DNA of 64,000 nt from Lachnospiraceae bacterium (lineage in GTDB: Bacteria > Bacillota > Clostridia > Lachnospirales > Lachnospiraceae). Below, in pieces: positions 6,851-15,556 of the stretch. Each line of letters starts with the position of its first letter. Position 1 is the first letter of the stretch. Where the stretch lies: assembly GCA_015057405.1 (NCBI GenBank), contig SVEK01000008.1:1-64000 (forward strand), written 5' to 3'. Below the pieces are notes generated by a model. It was not told the origin of the DNA. It did no database searches and worked only from the letters and a program-made list of their open reading frames with translations. A program made the translations under genes and the position numbers.

Positions 6851-6894
6851 AATTCTGTTTCCTCCATTTCGTAAAAAAATAAGACCTATATGGA

Positions 6895-7902
6895 TTACGC
6901 TAATTCCACACGGTCTGTTAAACGGCTATAATAATATACATTGTCAGATAGGATTTCATCTGGTGCTACTTCGGTCCTGTTGACAGTTCTGACCATATCC
7001 CTAAGATATTCCGTATCCACATCTGCATTCGCAGGAATAAGAAGCGTTTCATGGATACTACTTGGTAAAATGAACACATCGCTACCAACCCTGTCAGCAA
7101 ACTCCTGAAGCAATCCTTTGTACAAAATTGTGCCTGCACCATTCAGTTTCATGGTATTCGTACACACATACATAGGTATTACGTCATCCTCACCTACCAT
7201 CATATCAAAAAACTCCATAGCGTTTTCTTTGTCCATCTGTTTGGATAAAATGTCCATCATCACATTTGCCATAGACTGCACCGTTCCTCGGAATAATTGC
7301 TGAGTATTTGTAAGTGCCAGTTCATACAAGGTATCCGTATCCACATCCCAAATCTCCAGCATGTTATTTCTAACAGTAATCGTACCAGTACCTTCCGCAT
7401 CGCTGGATACCAGAATGTAAAATATAACGGCAAGGTCTTCTAACAATATATGTGGTATATCTGCAAGTAACTCTTCATTCTTCTCAGCATTAATAAGCTT
7501 ATAGCAGATACGGTTCTGCACCTTTGAAAAATCCGTTACACAACTTACATCAAAATCATTCTGAACCTTATGCTCCTCATATACACGAATAAATTCTCTG
7601 CATATACTCTCTAAGGTACGTCCTTCCTGATACTGTTCAAATGCCTGATTCAGATAAATCGTAGGAGCAATGTTGCAATGCTTCTTTAAAATCGTAATAC
7701 CAGTAAGCACCAGGCCATTATTCTTCTGTACATCCTGTACCGTCACTTTGTAATCAGCACCATAATGTGCTTCCATAGCTGTCTTTACTGTTCCTGCAAA
7801 TGCTTCCATTGTTGTGAGTGTTCCCTGTGCCATAATAAATCCTCCGTTGTTTGAATTGTTATTGTTGTTAGCTACTCCGTTGTTAAAATTGTTGTTTATC
7901 AT
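6895..7902 (-). CDS. DUF5688 family protein
   Basis: The C-terminal roughly 310 residues look like DUF5688, a family of unknown function seen mainly in Lachnospiraceae and often in mobile regions: an N-terminal helix (MEAFAGTVKTAMEAHYG), a block ICYKLINAEKN..LLADIPHI, and a late IPMYVCTNTMKLNGAG block. Two starts are possible. ATG 7902 has AGGAG and gives an Asn-rich leader (NNNNNSNN); ATG 7833 has GGAGG seven nt upstream and gives MAQGTLTTMEAF, which matches how relatives begin. I list the longer one. No membrane segment or catalytic motif is evident. Confidence 0.75.
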   Translation of the reverse strand: MINNNFNNGVANNNNNSNNGGFIMAQGTLTTMEAFAGTVKTAMEAHYGADYKVTVQDVQKNNGLVLTGITILKKHCNIAPTIYLNQAFEQYQEGRTLESICREFIRVYEEHKVQNDFDVSCVTDFSKVQNRICYKLINAEKNEELLADIPHILLEDLAVIFYILVSSDAEGTGTITVRNNMLEIWDVDTDTLYELALTNTQQLFRGTVQSMANVMMDILSKQMDKENAMEFFDMMVGEDDVIPMYVCTNTMKLNGAGTILYKGLLQEFADRVGSDVFILPSSIHETLLIPANADVDTEYLRDMVRTVNRTEVAPDEILSDNVYYYSRLTDRVELA

Positions 7903-7906
7903 AGTT

Positions 7907-7975
7907 TTAATCTCCTGTTCTTTTCAAAATTTTGTTATTAGTTCCGTATTCAGTTGTCATTTCTGTTTCAAGCAT
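7907..7975 (-). CDS. Possible 22-residue leader peptide upstream of the DUF5688 gene
   Basis: A short frame (MLETEMTTEYGTNNKILKRT and two more residues) ends 4 nt before the ATG at 7902. A strong AAAGGAGGTGA site lies about 30 nt upstream of its ATG, with the frame open up to it but without a standard start there. It may be a remnant or a coupled leader. Evidence is weak. Confidence 0.2.
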   Translation of the reverse strand: MLETEMTTEYGTNNKILKRTGD

Positions 7976-8059
7976 ATCAGCCTTAAGTGCACCAAGGGAA
8001 TCACCTCCTTTCCGTAAATTAGGGCAAAAAAATAAAGCCTTATCGGCTTCATCATTCTG

Positions 8060-8323
8060 CTACTGGAACTCATCCAGAATATTGGTTGCTTCTGTCATAA
8101 ACTTTAGTGCTGTGTGTACGCCCAAGTAAAAGCCCTGCTTTTCTGACGTATAAGCTGCTTCGTATATAATTTCTCGTATACGCTCTACTTCCTTGTCAGA
8201 CATGTCCTGCCTTAATGGCTTCACAATCTCTGTAACCTCTTCATCAAATCTTCTACCAAGTTCAATGCTGTCAGATTCGTTACAGATAATCTTGTCGTAT
8301 ATCTTCGCCAACAATCCTTCCAT
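8060..8323 (-). CDS. DUF6809-like small protein
   Basis: The start is ATG 8323 (MEGLLAKIYDKII), which has AGGAGG with good spacing; the frame is open further up to 8356 but without a site. The 87-residue helical product resembles short Lachnospiraceae proteins that begin MEGLLAKIYD and contain a FDEE..EIVKPLR helix and GFYLGVHTALKFM near the end; I associate these with DUF6809. Function is unknown. They occur in phage and conjugative elements. It lies between the HNH endonuclease and the DUF5688 gene, all in one direction. Confidence 0.55.
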   Translation of the reverse strand: MEGLLAKIYDKIICNESDSIELGRRFDEEVTEIVKPLRQDMSDKEVERIREIIYEAAYTSEKQGFYLGVHTALKFMTEATNILDEFQ

Positions 8324-8395
8324 GCTCCTGCACCTCCTTTCCGTAATTTTGAACATAAAAAATAAGCCTTTTATTGACTTGCTCAGGTCATATAA

Positions 8396-8899
8396 TTATG
8401 TACACTGCGGTACATGTTTCCATGTTCGATTGGTAGCAATCAAATAAGCACACTTTCTTGTACATCCATAACGCTCTGCTAGTTCTGTAAAGTTAAGACC
8501 ATTTTCATAATCTTTTCGCAAACAAATTACTTGTGCCTCTGTCATTGTAGCATGAGGATTATTCTCTCCGACACCATTACTCTTATACATACCTCGCTGT
8601 CTTGAAAATTCAACATTCTGTTTATGAGTACACCATCTTAAATTATCCGCAGAAGCATTACTGGGATTACCATCTATATGGTCAACCTCTGGATAATTGT
8701 GCGGATTTGGAACAAAACACTTGGCAACAATTCTATGAGTTCTATATCTGGTTCTCTGTCCATCTTTTCCAGCTGTAAAATACAAGTATCCCTTTGATGT
8801 TCTTTCCTGCTTTAATTCAAAACCAAGCATACTATAAACTTTTCCCGTGTCGCTAACCCGATACTTTCGTCCACCTAATTCTACTTCAACGACTCGCAT
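8396..8899 (-). CDS. HNH endonuclease of the homing (NUMOD4-HNH) type
   Basis: The 167-residue product starts at ATG 8899 with AAGGAGG 8 nt upstream. It has an N-terminal beta-rich module (YRVSDTGKVYS), the HNH core with HRIVAKCFVPNP, EVDHIDGNPSNASADNLRW (the first His and Asn are catalytic in the family), and a C-terminal helix-turn-helix (TELAERYGCTRKCAYLIA). Such enzymes are phage or intron-type homing endonucleases that nick or cut specific sites. It stands alone in an intergenic stretch of about 500 bp, so it is probably a free-standing mobile gene. It is not evidently linked to the restriction operon. Confidence 0.8.
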   Translation of the reverse strand: MRVVEVELGGRKYRVSDTGKVYSMLGFELKQERTSKGYLYFTAGKDGQRTRYRTHRIVAKCFVPNPHNYPEVDHIDGNPSNASADNLRWCTHKQNVEFSRQRGMYKSNGVGENNPHATMTEAQVICLRKDYENGLNFTELAERYGCTRKCAYLIATNRTWKHVPQCT

Positions 8900-9160
8900 A
8901 CCTAACACCTCCTTATAATGTTAGATATACCTATCAAAAACCCTCGATTGTCGTACCTGAAGCTAAAAAAATACCAGTGGGGTTAATAACTAAGAATCAT
9001 AAACCTTTTAAAGCACTTGGTAGCCTCCCCCAAAATATATATAAATTTTTCCTATACTAGCGGCTGTAACATTATGTTACATTTTTTAATAACATAAATA
9101 AAAGCCCAAACAGCAGGTATTACCACCATTCGGACTCTTATAAGTTACGCTTTATAGAAA
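8900..9160. other. Intergenic stretch with no gene recognised
   Basis: About 260 bp between the HNH gene and the small gene 9161-9349. It contains short AT-rich palindromes, such as TGTAACATAATGTTACA at about 9066-9082, which could be an operator. I see no convincing promoter, RNA or coding frame. Confidence 0.35.
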
Positions 9161-9349
9161 TTAATAATTCTCTATCTGCGACATAGCTATGTGCAATTTA
9201 TCAAACTCCTGTTGATTTAATCTAATGGAATTAAGCTCATTACCATTTTCATCTACTTCAATTATTATATAACCATCACATGAAGCATCCTGATATAAAA
9301 CTTTTGAGACTTTTCCAGACTTGTTTCTTATTTCACCAACTCTTTTCAT
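9161..9349 (-). CDS. Small hypothetical protein, last gene of the restriction/helicase operon
   Basis: The 62-residue product begins MKRVGEIRNKSGKVSKVLY and is followed by an IIIEVDENGNELNSIRL strand and a helix. It is compact and soluble, with no cysteine cluster or membrane segment. It starts 11 nt after the stop of the RNase III/dsRBD/SNF2 gene with an AGGTGC site, so it is very likely co-transcribed. I do not recognise it. Its position makes it a candidate partner or regulator of the large protein. Confidence 0.5.
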   Translation of the reverse strand: MKRVGEIRNKSGKVSKVLYQDASCDGYIIIEVDENGNELNSIRLNQQEFDKLHIAMSQIENY

Positions 9350-9360
9350 GTAGCACCTAC

Positions 9361-12300
9361 CTAACTTGCAAACACATTATGCTCCGCAGCATCCTTTATC
9401 AACAATTCAAAAATAGCTGCATCACTCTTTTTATTTTGTACACATTCAAATAGCACTTCATCAATCGTATCTTCTGCTTGAAGAAAAATGAAACTACATA
9501 CATTCTTCTGACCGTACCTATAAATTCTATCGTGACTCTGATAATATTCTTCAAAACTATAAGATAACGAATAGTATATAGCATATTTACAATTTACAAA
9601 GGTCACACCATACTGCAATGTCTTTGGATGAGCCAAAATAATATCTGCTTCTTTTTCTTTAAACCTTCTAATACTCTCATCCTTATCCTTTGTATCGCTA
9701 TACGCTGTAACAACCGTTTTTCCCGCCTCTTCAAGAAGTGCTTTCAACCCCAGAATCTCGAACTTAAATTGGCACCAAATGATAATCTGTTCATCGCCAA
9801 TCTCATCTAAAATGTTAAGCAATTCTTCCTCTTTCTTTGCATGAATTTTATTTGCTACGCCTGAATTATCAATCAGGAATCCTGATACAAGTTGTCTTAG
9901 TTTCATTAATGACGCTAATTTATTATTTACATTGTAGAATTTATTTTGCTTCTTACTCTCTTTCTCCTGAGCTTCTATGTTTATAAAATAGTCACGATAC
10001 ATAGATTGATACATCTTCATTGTTTCTTTATCTAATGCAATTTTTCTGACCATATGTACTGTTTCTGGAAGAGATAAGCAATCGTCTTTTGATACCACAA
10101 TGGAATGTCTTGCAATCAAATCGCTAACTTCTTTTTCCAGTTCTTTTGATTGACACATAATATGACCATCAACATTAGTATAATACCGCTTCTTATATGC
10201 GTCATAAGACATTGGAAAGTCTTCTGGAGCAACAACCTTCATTTGCGAAAAATATTCCATTGTATTATTGGGTGCTGGTTTTCCAGACAACAAATAAACA
10301 AAACGGCATCCATCTGCAAATTCTCTGACCGCTTTTGAAATCTTACTTGAATAATTCTTCAAGATAGAACTTTCATCTATCATTATTCCATCGACACCTA
10401 ACGATTTATAAAACTCTATATTACGCACAAAGCTTTCAGGATTAACAATATAATGCTCTGCTTTCCCTGTCATTACTCCCCTTATGTATTTAAGCTGATT
10501 AGCCTTACTTCCATTCTGCCAATCTTCGTAATATAAGTAATCATCGAAAACTGAACGACCATCTAAATCATTCCATCGTCTATTAATGTCTAAGTACTGT
10601 CGTAGAGTAACGTTCTGACTTAACGGAACCAATTTCATTTCAGGATAAAAATTCTTCTGGTCATCCATCCAGGCCGTCTGAATAATTGGTTTCGGACATA
10701 TAATAAGAAATCTTGCTTTATTCTTCTTGTATTTACTTGTGATAATATCTAACGCTAATACCGTCTTTCCTGTTCCTGTATCATAAAAGAAAGCAAATTT
10801 ATCATACATATCTGCAATCCTACATGCCGCCTTTTGATGTGGTAAAAGCTTTGTTGAATTACCCTTATATGCTGTAAAGGAATTACCATTTACTAATTCA
10901 GCACGAATAATCTCTAATTTCTGTTCATTAGTAAGTTTGGAAGACTCATTCGTTTCTCTGCATTCAATTACATCTGCTATTAAAGAATCATCTTCTCTTT
11001 TAACTACCTCTACATCCTTCTCGGCATCTTGCTCTATTTGTAAAGGTTTAATCCTATCCAATAGGTCTGAGAGCTGCTTCGCCTCATCTGCAGCAAATAT
11101 AATACCTTGCTTTCGTTCATTTCTTTCCCAGATTCCAATATCATAAACATCTTTCTGTCCGCAATTAGAAACCGTTGCGAAGAGTTTCTGCTGATTTTTC
11201 TCAGAACTGAGTACACATATCTTTTTCTTAATCTCCCAAGTATCTTTTTTGAGCTGCACATATTCATCAGGATATAACACCTTCAAAATTATTTTTTTTG
11301 CCTTATTATTAGCCTGATAATATTTAAGTAAGATATTCAACATCTCAAGTGATGCAACATTCTTGGCTCTTTTCTTTGTAGTACCTTCTCCTCGTGCTCT
11401 AAAGCTCTCTTTGCCATCAGAATATTCTAAGATTGCTACAAAAGATGCATTATGCTCCCCGTTCTCATTAAATACTTGAAACTCTTCCCTAGAAATCAAT
11501 CCTGTTTCTTGTGCCACCTCTTGTAACGCTGTTATATAATCAGGAATTTTGTTAGCCTTCACTCTATCCATAAAATAGAATGCCAATGCTCTAGCAGATT
11601 CCTCTGACTCATTATTTCCTGATTGAACAGCATATAAAATCAGCCCACCTAAGATTGCCTTAAAAACATCAATCTTTAATGAACCAATTCCTTCCCTATT
11701 TATGCTACTAACAGATTTTGATGCCACTAACACTTTCAACCACTTCTCTGGTAGAACCGCTTGCAAGTTCACAGCATCAATTAACGTTGAGCGTTCTTTT
11801 GTTACATCAATATACTCGGCATCATACGCATTATAGATATATTCAGATGCAAACAACGCCGTTATCTCCGACCCTATCACCGATACGGTAGCATTATCAA
11901 CATATACATCATTGTTTTTTATGTCATTGTGTATAGACTTATGCACAAACGTAGCATTCATATAGTTCAAAGGAAGCTCTTGTGTACCAATATGTAATTC
12001 TGAAAATATCCTTACTAATTGCTCTTTTCTCCCAGATGACAATACAACTTTATCATTCAATGATTTTTCTCTTGACCGCTCTTTTGTAACTATTTGTACA
12101 TGATTATCTATAACATACTTCTGGGCAGCATTTCTATATGCAGCTTTTTTACCATTTCCCGTAGCAACTGTTTTCCTATTCCCAACACAAAGTTCGCATG
12201 TGTAGGTAGGAGCATCGTCAGGCCCTTCTACACTTATTATCTTATACTCAAATGGTAATTTCCTCTTTTGAGCAAACTCCTGTAATATAGTACGGTAATC

Positions 12301-12729
12301 TATTTTCTCTGTTTTTGCATATTTACTTAGTATCGGCTGCAAAAAATCATAAGTATAACGTAATCCATTCGTTTTATAGAGAAGTGCAATCAATTTTGAG
12401 GCAATGTCAGTATGCTTCTTCCCAATTTCGCCATTTGATATATATACAAATTCTTCCAATCCGTAAGCTTCATATATATCGTTGACGATATCAGTATACA
12501 AGCTATTAGACATCTTAGTAATTTCAGATGCTTTGTATGTAATGCTATTCACATACAGATACACGGAAAGCATAGCCTTTAATATTGTATTGCCCCATAA
12601 AATATATTCCTTATTACGCTTTAATAAATACTTATTCTGCGGTTGAAAACTCGCATGATACAGTACTTCATCAAGCTCATTGGGATTAATATTCAATTGT
12701 AGCTTCTTATATAATTCGTATCCGTTCAT
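9361..12729 (-). CDS. Large fusion: two RNase III-like domains, two dsRNA-binding domains and a SNF2-type helicase
   Basis: The start is ATG 12729 (MNGYELYKK), with GGAGG 4 nt upstream; ATG 12744 has no site. Numbering from 12744: residues about 25-145 look like an RNase III fold (HASF, NKEYILWGNTILKA in place of NERLEFLGDAVLEL). Residues 148-212 look like a dsRBD ending GNGKKAAYRNAAQKY. Residues 255-395 look like a second RNase III fold (FVHKS, VIGSEITAL, LKIDVFKAILGGLIL). Residues 402-475 look like a second dsRBD ending TTKKRAKNVASLEML. Residues 630-1115 form a SNF2/superfamily 2 helicase: DTGTGKT (motif I), MIDESS (motif II), LLSGKP (III), and HDRIYRYGQK (VI). The acidic RNase III residues are mostly replaced, so the folds probably bind rather than cut. 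It follows hsdS by 30 nt. Domain calls are by eye. Confidence 0.75.
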   Translation of the reverse strand: MNGYELYKKLQLNINPNELDEVLYHASFQPQNKYLLKRNKEYILWGNTILKAMLSVYLYVNSITYKASEITKMSNSLYTDIVNDIYEAYGLEEFVYISNGEIGKKHTDIASKLIALLYKTNGLRYTYDFLQPILSKYAKTEKIDYRTILQEFAQKRKLPFEYKIISVEGPDDAPTYTCELCVGNRKTVATGNGKKAAYRNAAQKYVIDNHVQIVTKERSREKSLNDKVVLSSGRKEQLVRIFSELHIGTQELPLNYMNATFVHKSIHNDIKNNDVYVDNATVSVIGSEITALFASEYIYNAYDAEYIDVTKERSTLIDAVNLQAVLPEKWLKVLVASKSVSSINREGIGSLKIDVFKAILGGLILYAVQSGNNESEESARALAFYFMDRVKANKIPDYITALQEVAQETGLISREEFQVFNENGEHNASFVAILEYSDGKESFRARGEGTTKKRAKNVASLEMLNILLKYYQANNKAKKIILKVLYPDEYVQLKKDTWEIKKKICVLSSEKNQQKLFATVSNCGQKDVYDIGIWERNERKQGIIFAADEAKQLSDLLDRIKPLQIEQDAEKDVEVVKREDDSLIADVIECRETNESSKLTNEQKLEIIRAELVNGNSFTAYKGNSTKLLPHQKAACRIADMYDKFAFFYDTGTGKTVLALDIITSKYKKNKARFLIICPKPIIQTAWMDDQKNFYPEMKLVPLSQNVTLRQYLDINRRWNDLDGRSVFDDYLYYEDWQNGSKANQLKYIRGVMTGKAEHYIVNPESFVRNIEFYKSLGVDGIMIDESSILKNYSSKISKAVREFADGCRFVYLLSGKPAPNNTMEYFSQMKVVAPEDFPMSYDAYKKRYYTNVDGHIMCQSKELEKEVSDLIARHSIVVSKDDCLSLPETVHMVRKIALDKETMKMYQSMYRDYFINIEAQEKESKKQNKFYNVNNKLASLMKLRQLVSGFLIDNSGVANKIHAKKEEELLNILDEIGDEQIIIWCQFKFEILGLKALLEEAGKTVVTAYSDTKDKDESIRRFKEKEADIILAHPKTLQYGVTFVNCKYAIYYSLSYSFEEYYQSHDRIYRYGQKNVCSFIFLQAEDTIDEVLFECVQNKKSDAAIFELLIKDAAEHNVFAS

Positions 12730-12759
12730 GTGGCCTCCAACCATTTGTACTCGTTCATT

Positions 12760-14127
12760 TTAAGCTAATATAGCTTTTAATAATTCAATAGCATTTTCCT
12801 CATCAGGATTGTTTGTGCCAAGTTCTCCGCGGAATGCCTTTGCCAATACAGTTTTCTTCATAATATCAATACTTTCAACTGTATGCTTTGCCAACTCAAA
12901 TGCTCGTGTTTCTTTTTCCAAAAGATTATCTACAATTCTAATAACTTCTTCTTGCTCATCTAATTTTGGTAATGATATCTTAACATTCTTAATATCTCTT
13001 AGATGAAGGTTAGGAACTCCAATTCCAGTCAAGTGTTCATCAAACTGATTTTTACAAATCGGACTATTTACTATATTAAGCAAATATCTTGGATTAATAA
13101 CATTTTTATTAGGTCTTAACACAGCTAACGTAACATATAAATCAAAAACTTTATCTACATCTACAATCGCCGCCACACCCGTAGTTCCATTCTTTGCAAG
13201 CAAAATATCATCCATTTGTGGTGCTAATCTAGCATATAATTCCTCATGTAATTCAGGGATAATATACTTAATATTATCCCAACAAATTTTTTTAGTTGTA
13301 ACGTCTTTTGCTGATATAAAAGGGATTCCGCCATCTTCTTTCTCACAATATGTTGGTGTCTTATGTGTACCGTCCGTTATTTTCATACAACAGACTTCTT
13401 GTAAGGTTAAGTCAATCCACGAATCTTCACTTCTACTATTTTTTATTCTCCATTTTTTCGTCAACTTACCAGTAAAAGCATCATATAAAATAGCACGTTC
13501 TACGTCACCAAACTTGTCAACTATGTCTTGTGCTTTTTCTTTCGCCTCGTCCAACTTCGCAAACAAACTCTCAATTTGCTCCACAATACGTTGCTGTTCT
13601 GCCAGCGGAGCTAATGGGACTACATTTGATTCCATCTTGGATTTATTTACTATAGAAATAGTAGTAGCAGATGCTTTTTCCCATAACTCATTTACAAATA
13701 CATCCGTATTGATAAAATAATATAGATACAGCGGATTAATCTTAGGAATAACTGAATTAATCTGTTGATTTGTAGTCCCCTCAACTTCTAAATATCCACT
13801 TTTTCCAATCGAGCCAATACAACACACTGCTGTCGACTGTGCGGGTATAATTCTAGATACACCTTTTCCTTCATCTGATAAGTATTCAGATGCAACTACT
13901 GTATTTCTACCAGCATCTAAATCTGCTGGTTTAAAAAATGGAAAGTTATCACCATAATACTCGGGTTTGCTTTTGCTAGGAGTACTTCCTGTAACAACCT
14001 CAGAAATAGCACTGAGTTTTGTCCAGCACCAATTCTCAGGTAACTTATACGGTTGCTCATCTATTGGAATTAACACCTGCTCCAGTTTCTCTTCCAGAGA
14101 CAACGTTTCCTTCTTTACCTTTGCCAT
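12760..14127 (-). CDS. hsdS: Type I restriction-modification specificity subunit S
   Basis: HsdS chooses the target sequence for the type I methylase and restriction complex. The 455-residue product has the usual two target recognition domains (about residues 25-175, starting LPENWCWTKLSAI, and about 230-395), each followed by a conserved helix (PLAEQQRIVEQIESLFAKLD and the matching LDEQEEVIRIVDNLLEK). The target cannot be read from sequence. It starts 1 nt after hsdM, with a GAGGTG site in the hsdM end, and is followed 30 nt later by the helicase fusion. Recognition domains of this type vary quickly between strains. Confidence 0.92.
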   Translation of the reverse strand: MAKVKKETLSLEEKLEQVLIPIDEQPYKLPENWCWTKLSAISEVVTGSTPSKSKPEYYGDNFPFFKPADLDAGRNTVVASEYLSDEGKGVSRIIPAQSTAVCCIGSIGKSGYLEVEGTTNQQINSVIPKINPLYLYYFINTDVFVNELWEKASATTISIVNKSKMESNVVPLAPLAEQQRIVEQIESLFAKLDEAKEKAQDIVDKFGDVERAILYDAFTGKLTKKWRIKNSRSEDSWIDLTLQEVCCMKITDGTHKTPTYCEKEDGGIPFISAKDVTTKKICWDNIKYIIPELHEELYARLAPQMDDILLAKNGTTGVAAIVDVDKVFDLYVTLAVLRPNKNVINPRYLLNIVNSPICKNQFDEHLTGIGVPNLHLRDIKNVKISLPKLDEQEEVIRIVDNLLEKETRAFELAKHTVESIDIMKKTVLAKAFRGELGTNNPDEENAIELLKAILA

Positions 14128-14128
14128 A

Positions 14129-15541
14129 CTACACCTCTGAACTTTCCAGAGACTTAAGCTCTTTTACTACGCTCATCAAAAGGTCCACTGCTTCCTCCAA
14201 CTGTGCAATACATTCTTCGCCACTTTCAATAGGGTCTGGTAAATCTTCGTAATCTAGTACCGAATCATCACGGATTAAACCTTTGTCTAAAGTACTTCCA
14301 AGCTCTTCTCTTATAAATACGTTCCATCTCTCATCCTGCACTGCATGACGGTCTTTCGCAGTATAAGCAGTCTTAAAATCCCTGAAATGTTCGTACTTCA
14401 ATGGATTAGTCTTACCAAAAGATGGCATATTTGTTCTAAGGTCATAGAACCACACTTCGTTTGTATTATCTTTATCTGTAGTACCTCTTGTAAAGAATAA
14501 TACGTTTGTCTTAACACCCTGAGCATAAAAGATACCTATAGGCAGACGAAGTACGGTATGCAAATTACATTTATCCATAAGGTCAGCACGGATTCGCTCG
14601 CCTTCACCATCAGCAAATAATACATTATCAGGTAATACCACCGCTGCTCTTGCAGTACCATTTGTCTTTAAAGAACGATAAATATGCTGCAAGAAGTTTA
14701 ACTGCTTATTACTGGTCTGGAAGGTAAAGTCATCACGATTCGCACGCTCTCCGCCCTTCTTAGTTCCAAATGGCGGATTGGTAAGTACAACATCAAATCC
14801 ATTCATTACCTTACCCTGATTAGACAAGGTATCACACAGATAAATCTTACCTTCGATATCATGAAGCATAGCGTTCATCAGAGCCAATCTATGTGTTTCG
14901 TGCACCAGCTCCCCGCCTGTAAATGCTTCCTTCTGTTGAAATACACCTTCTTCCTCTGACAAATCAAATAAGTCATTGGTGTGGTCTTTTACATAACGGT
15001 CAGCCGCAATCATGAATCCAAATGTACCGCAAGCAGGGTCGTTACATCTCTCCCCAGGCTGTGGTGCAATCAGTTCTGTCATTACATCAATAAGTACTCT
15101 AGGTGTGAAATATTGACCTGCACCAGACTTCTTTTCATTAGCATTCTTCTCTAACAGGCCTTCGTATAAGTTGCCAAGTCCTTCTTCTTTCGCAGAATAC
15201 CAGTCCAATTCATCAATATTGGTAATGATTTTCTTAAGATTAGCAGGCTCTTCGATATTACTTCTTGCTCCCTGATAAATCTCCTGGACACGACCAGTAC
15301 AATTCTCGCCTAGTTCACGAAGCAATTCATCATAGAATCTCTTAAGTTCCATACCTTCCTTTACCTTTAATGCATCCCAACGGTAATTCTCTGGTATATT
15401 CTTCTCTGAACCTGTTTCCTTTGCCATTTTTAAAAACAAAATATAAGTAAGCTCTGTTACATACTGGTGATAAGTAATTCCATCATCTCTCAGCACATTA
15501 CAAAGATTCCATAACTTTGATACAATTTCTGCGTTTGTCAT
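14129..15541 (-). CDS. hsdM: Type I restriction-modification DNA methyltransferase subunit M
   Basis: HsdM transfers a methyl group from S-adenosylmethionine to adenine (N6). The 470-residue product has the N-terminal helical HsdM domain (from LWNLCNVLRDDGITYHQY), the cofactor motif DPACGTFGFM and the catalytic NPPF motif in VVLTNPPFGTKKGG. The third glycine of the usual GTGGF motif is Phe here, which I believe is a known variant. Length and order are normal. It lies 15 nt downstream of hsdR in the compact operon hsdR-hsdM-hsdS. Confidence 0.95.
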   Translation of the reverse strand: MTNAEIVSKLWNLCNVLRDDGITYHQYVTELTYILFLKMAKETGSEKNIPENYRWDALKVKEGMELKRFYDELLRELGENCTGRVQEIYQGARSNIEEPANLKKIITNIDELDWYSAKEEGLGNLYEGLLEKNANEKKSGAGQYFTPRVLIDVMTELIAPQPGERCNDPACGTFGFMIAADRYVKDHTNDLFDLSEEEGVFQQKEAFTGGELVHETHRLALMNAMLHDIEGKIYLCDTLSNQGKVMNGFDVVLTNPPFGTKKGGERANRDDFTFQTSNKQLNFLQHIYRSLKTNGTARAAVVLPDNVLFADGEGERIRADLMDKCNLHTVLRLPIGIFYAQGVKTNVLFFTRGTTDKDNTNEVWFYDLRTNMPSFGKTNPLKYEHFRDFKTAYTAKDRHAVQDERWNVFIREELGSTLDKGLIRDDSVLDYEDLPDPIESGEECIAQLEEAVDLLMSVVKELKSLESSEV

Positions 15542-15556
15542 AATATCCTCCGTTCC

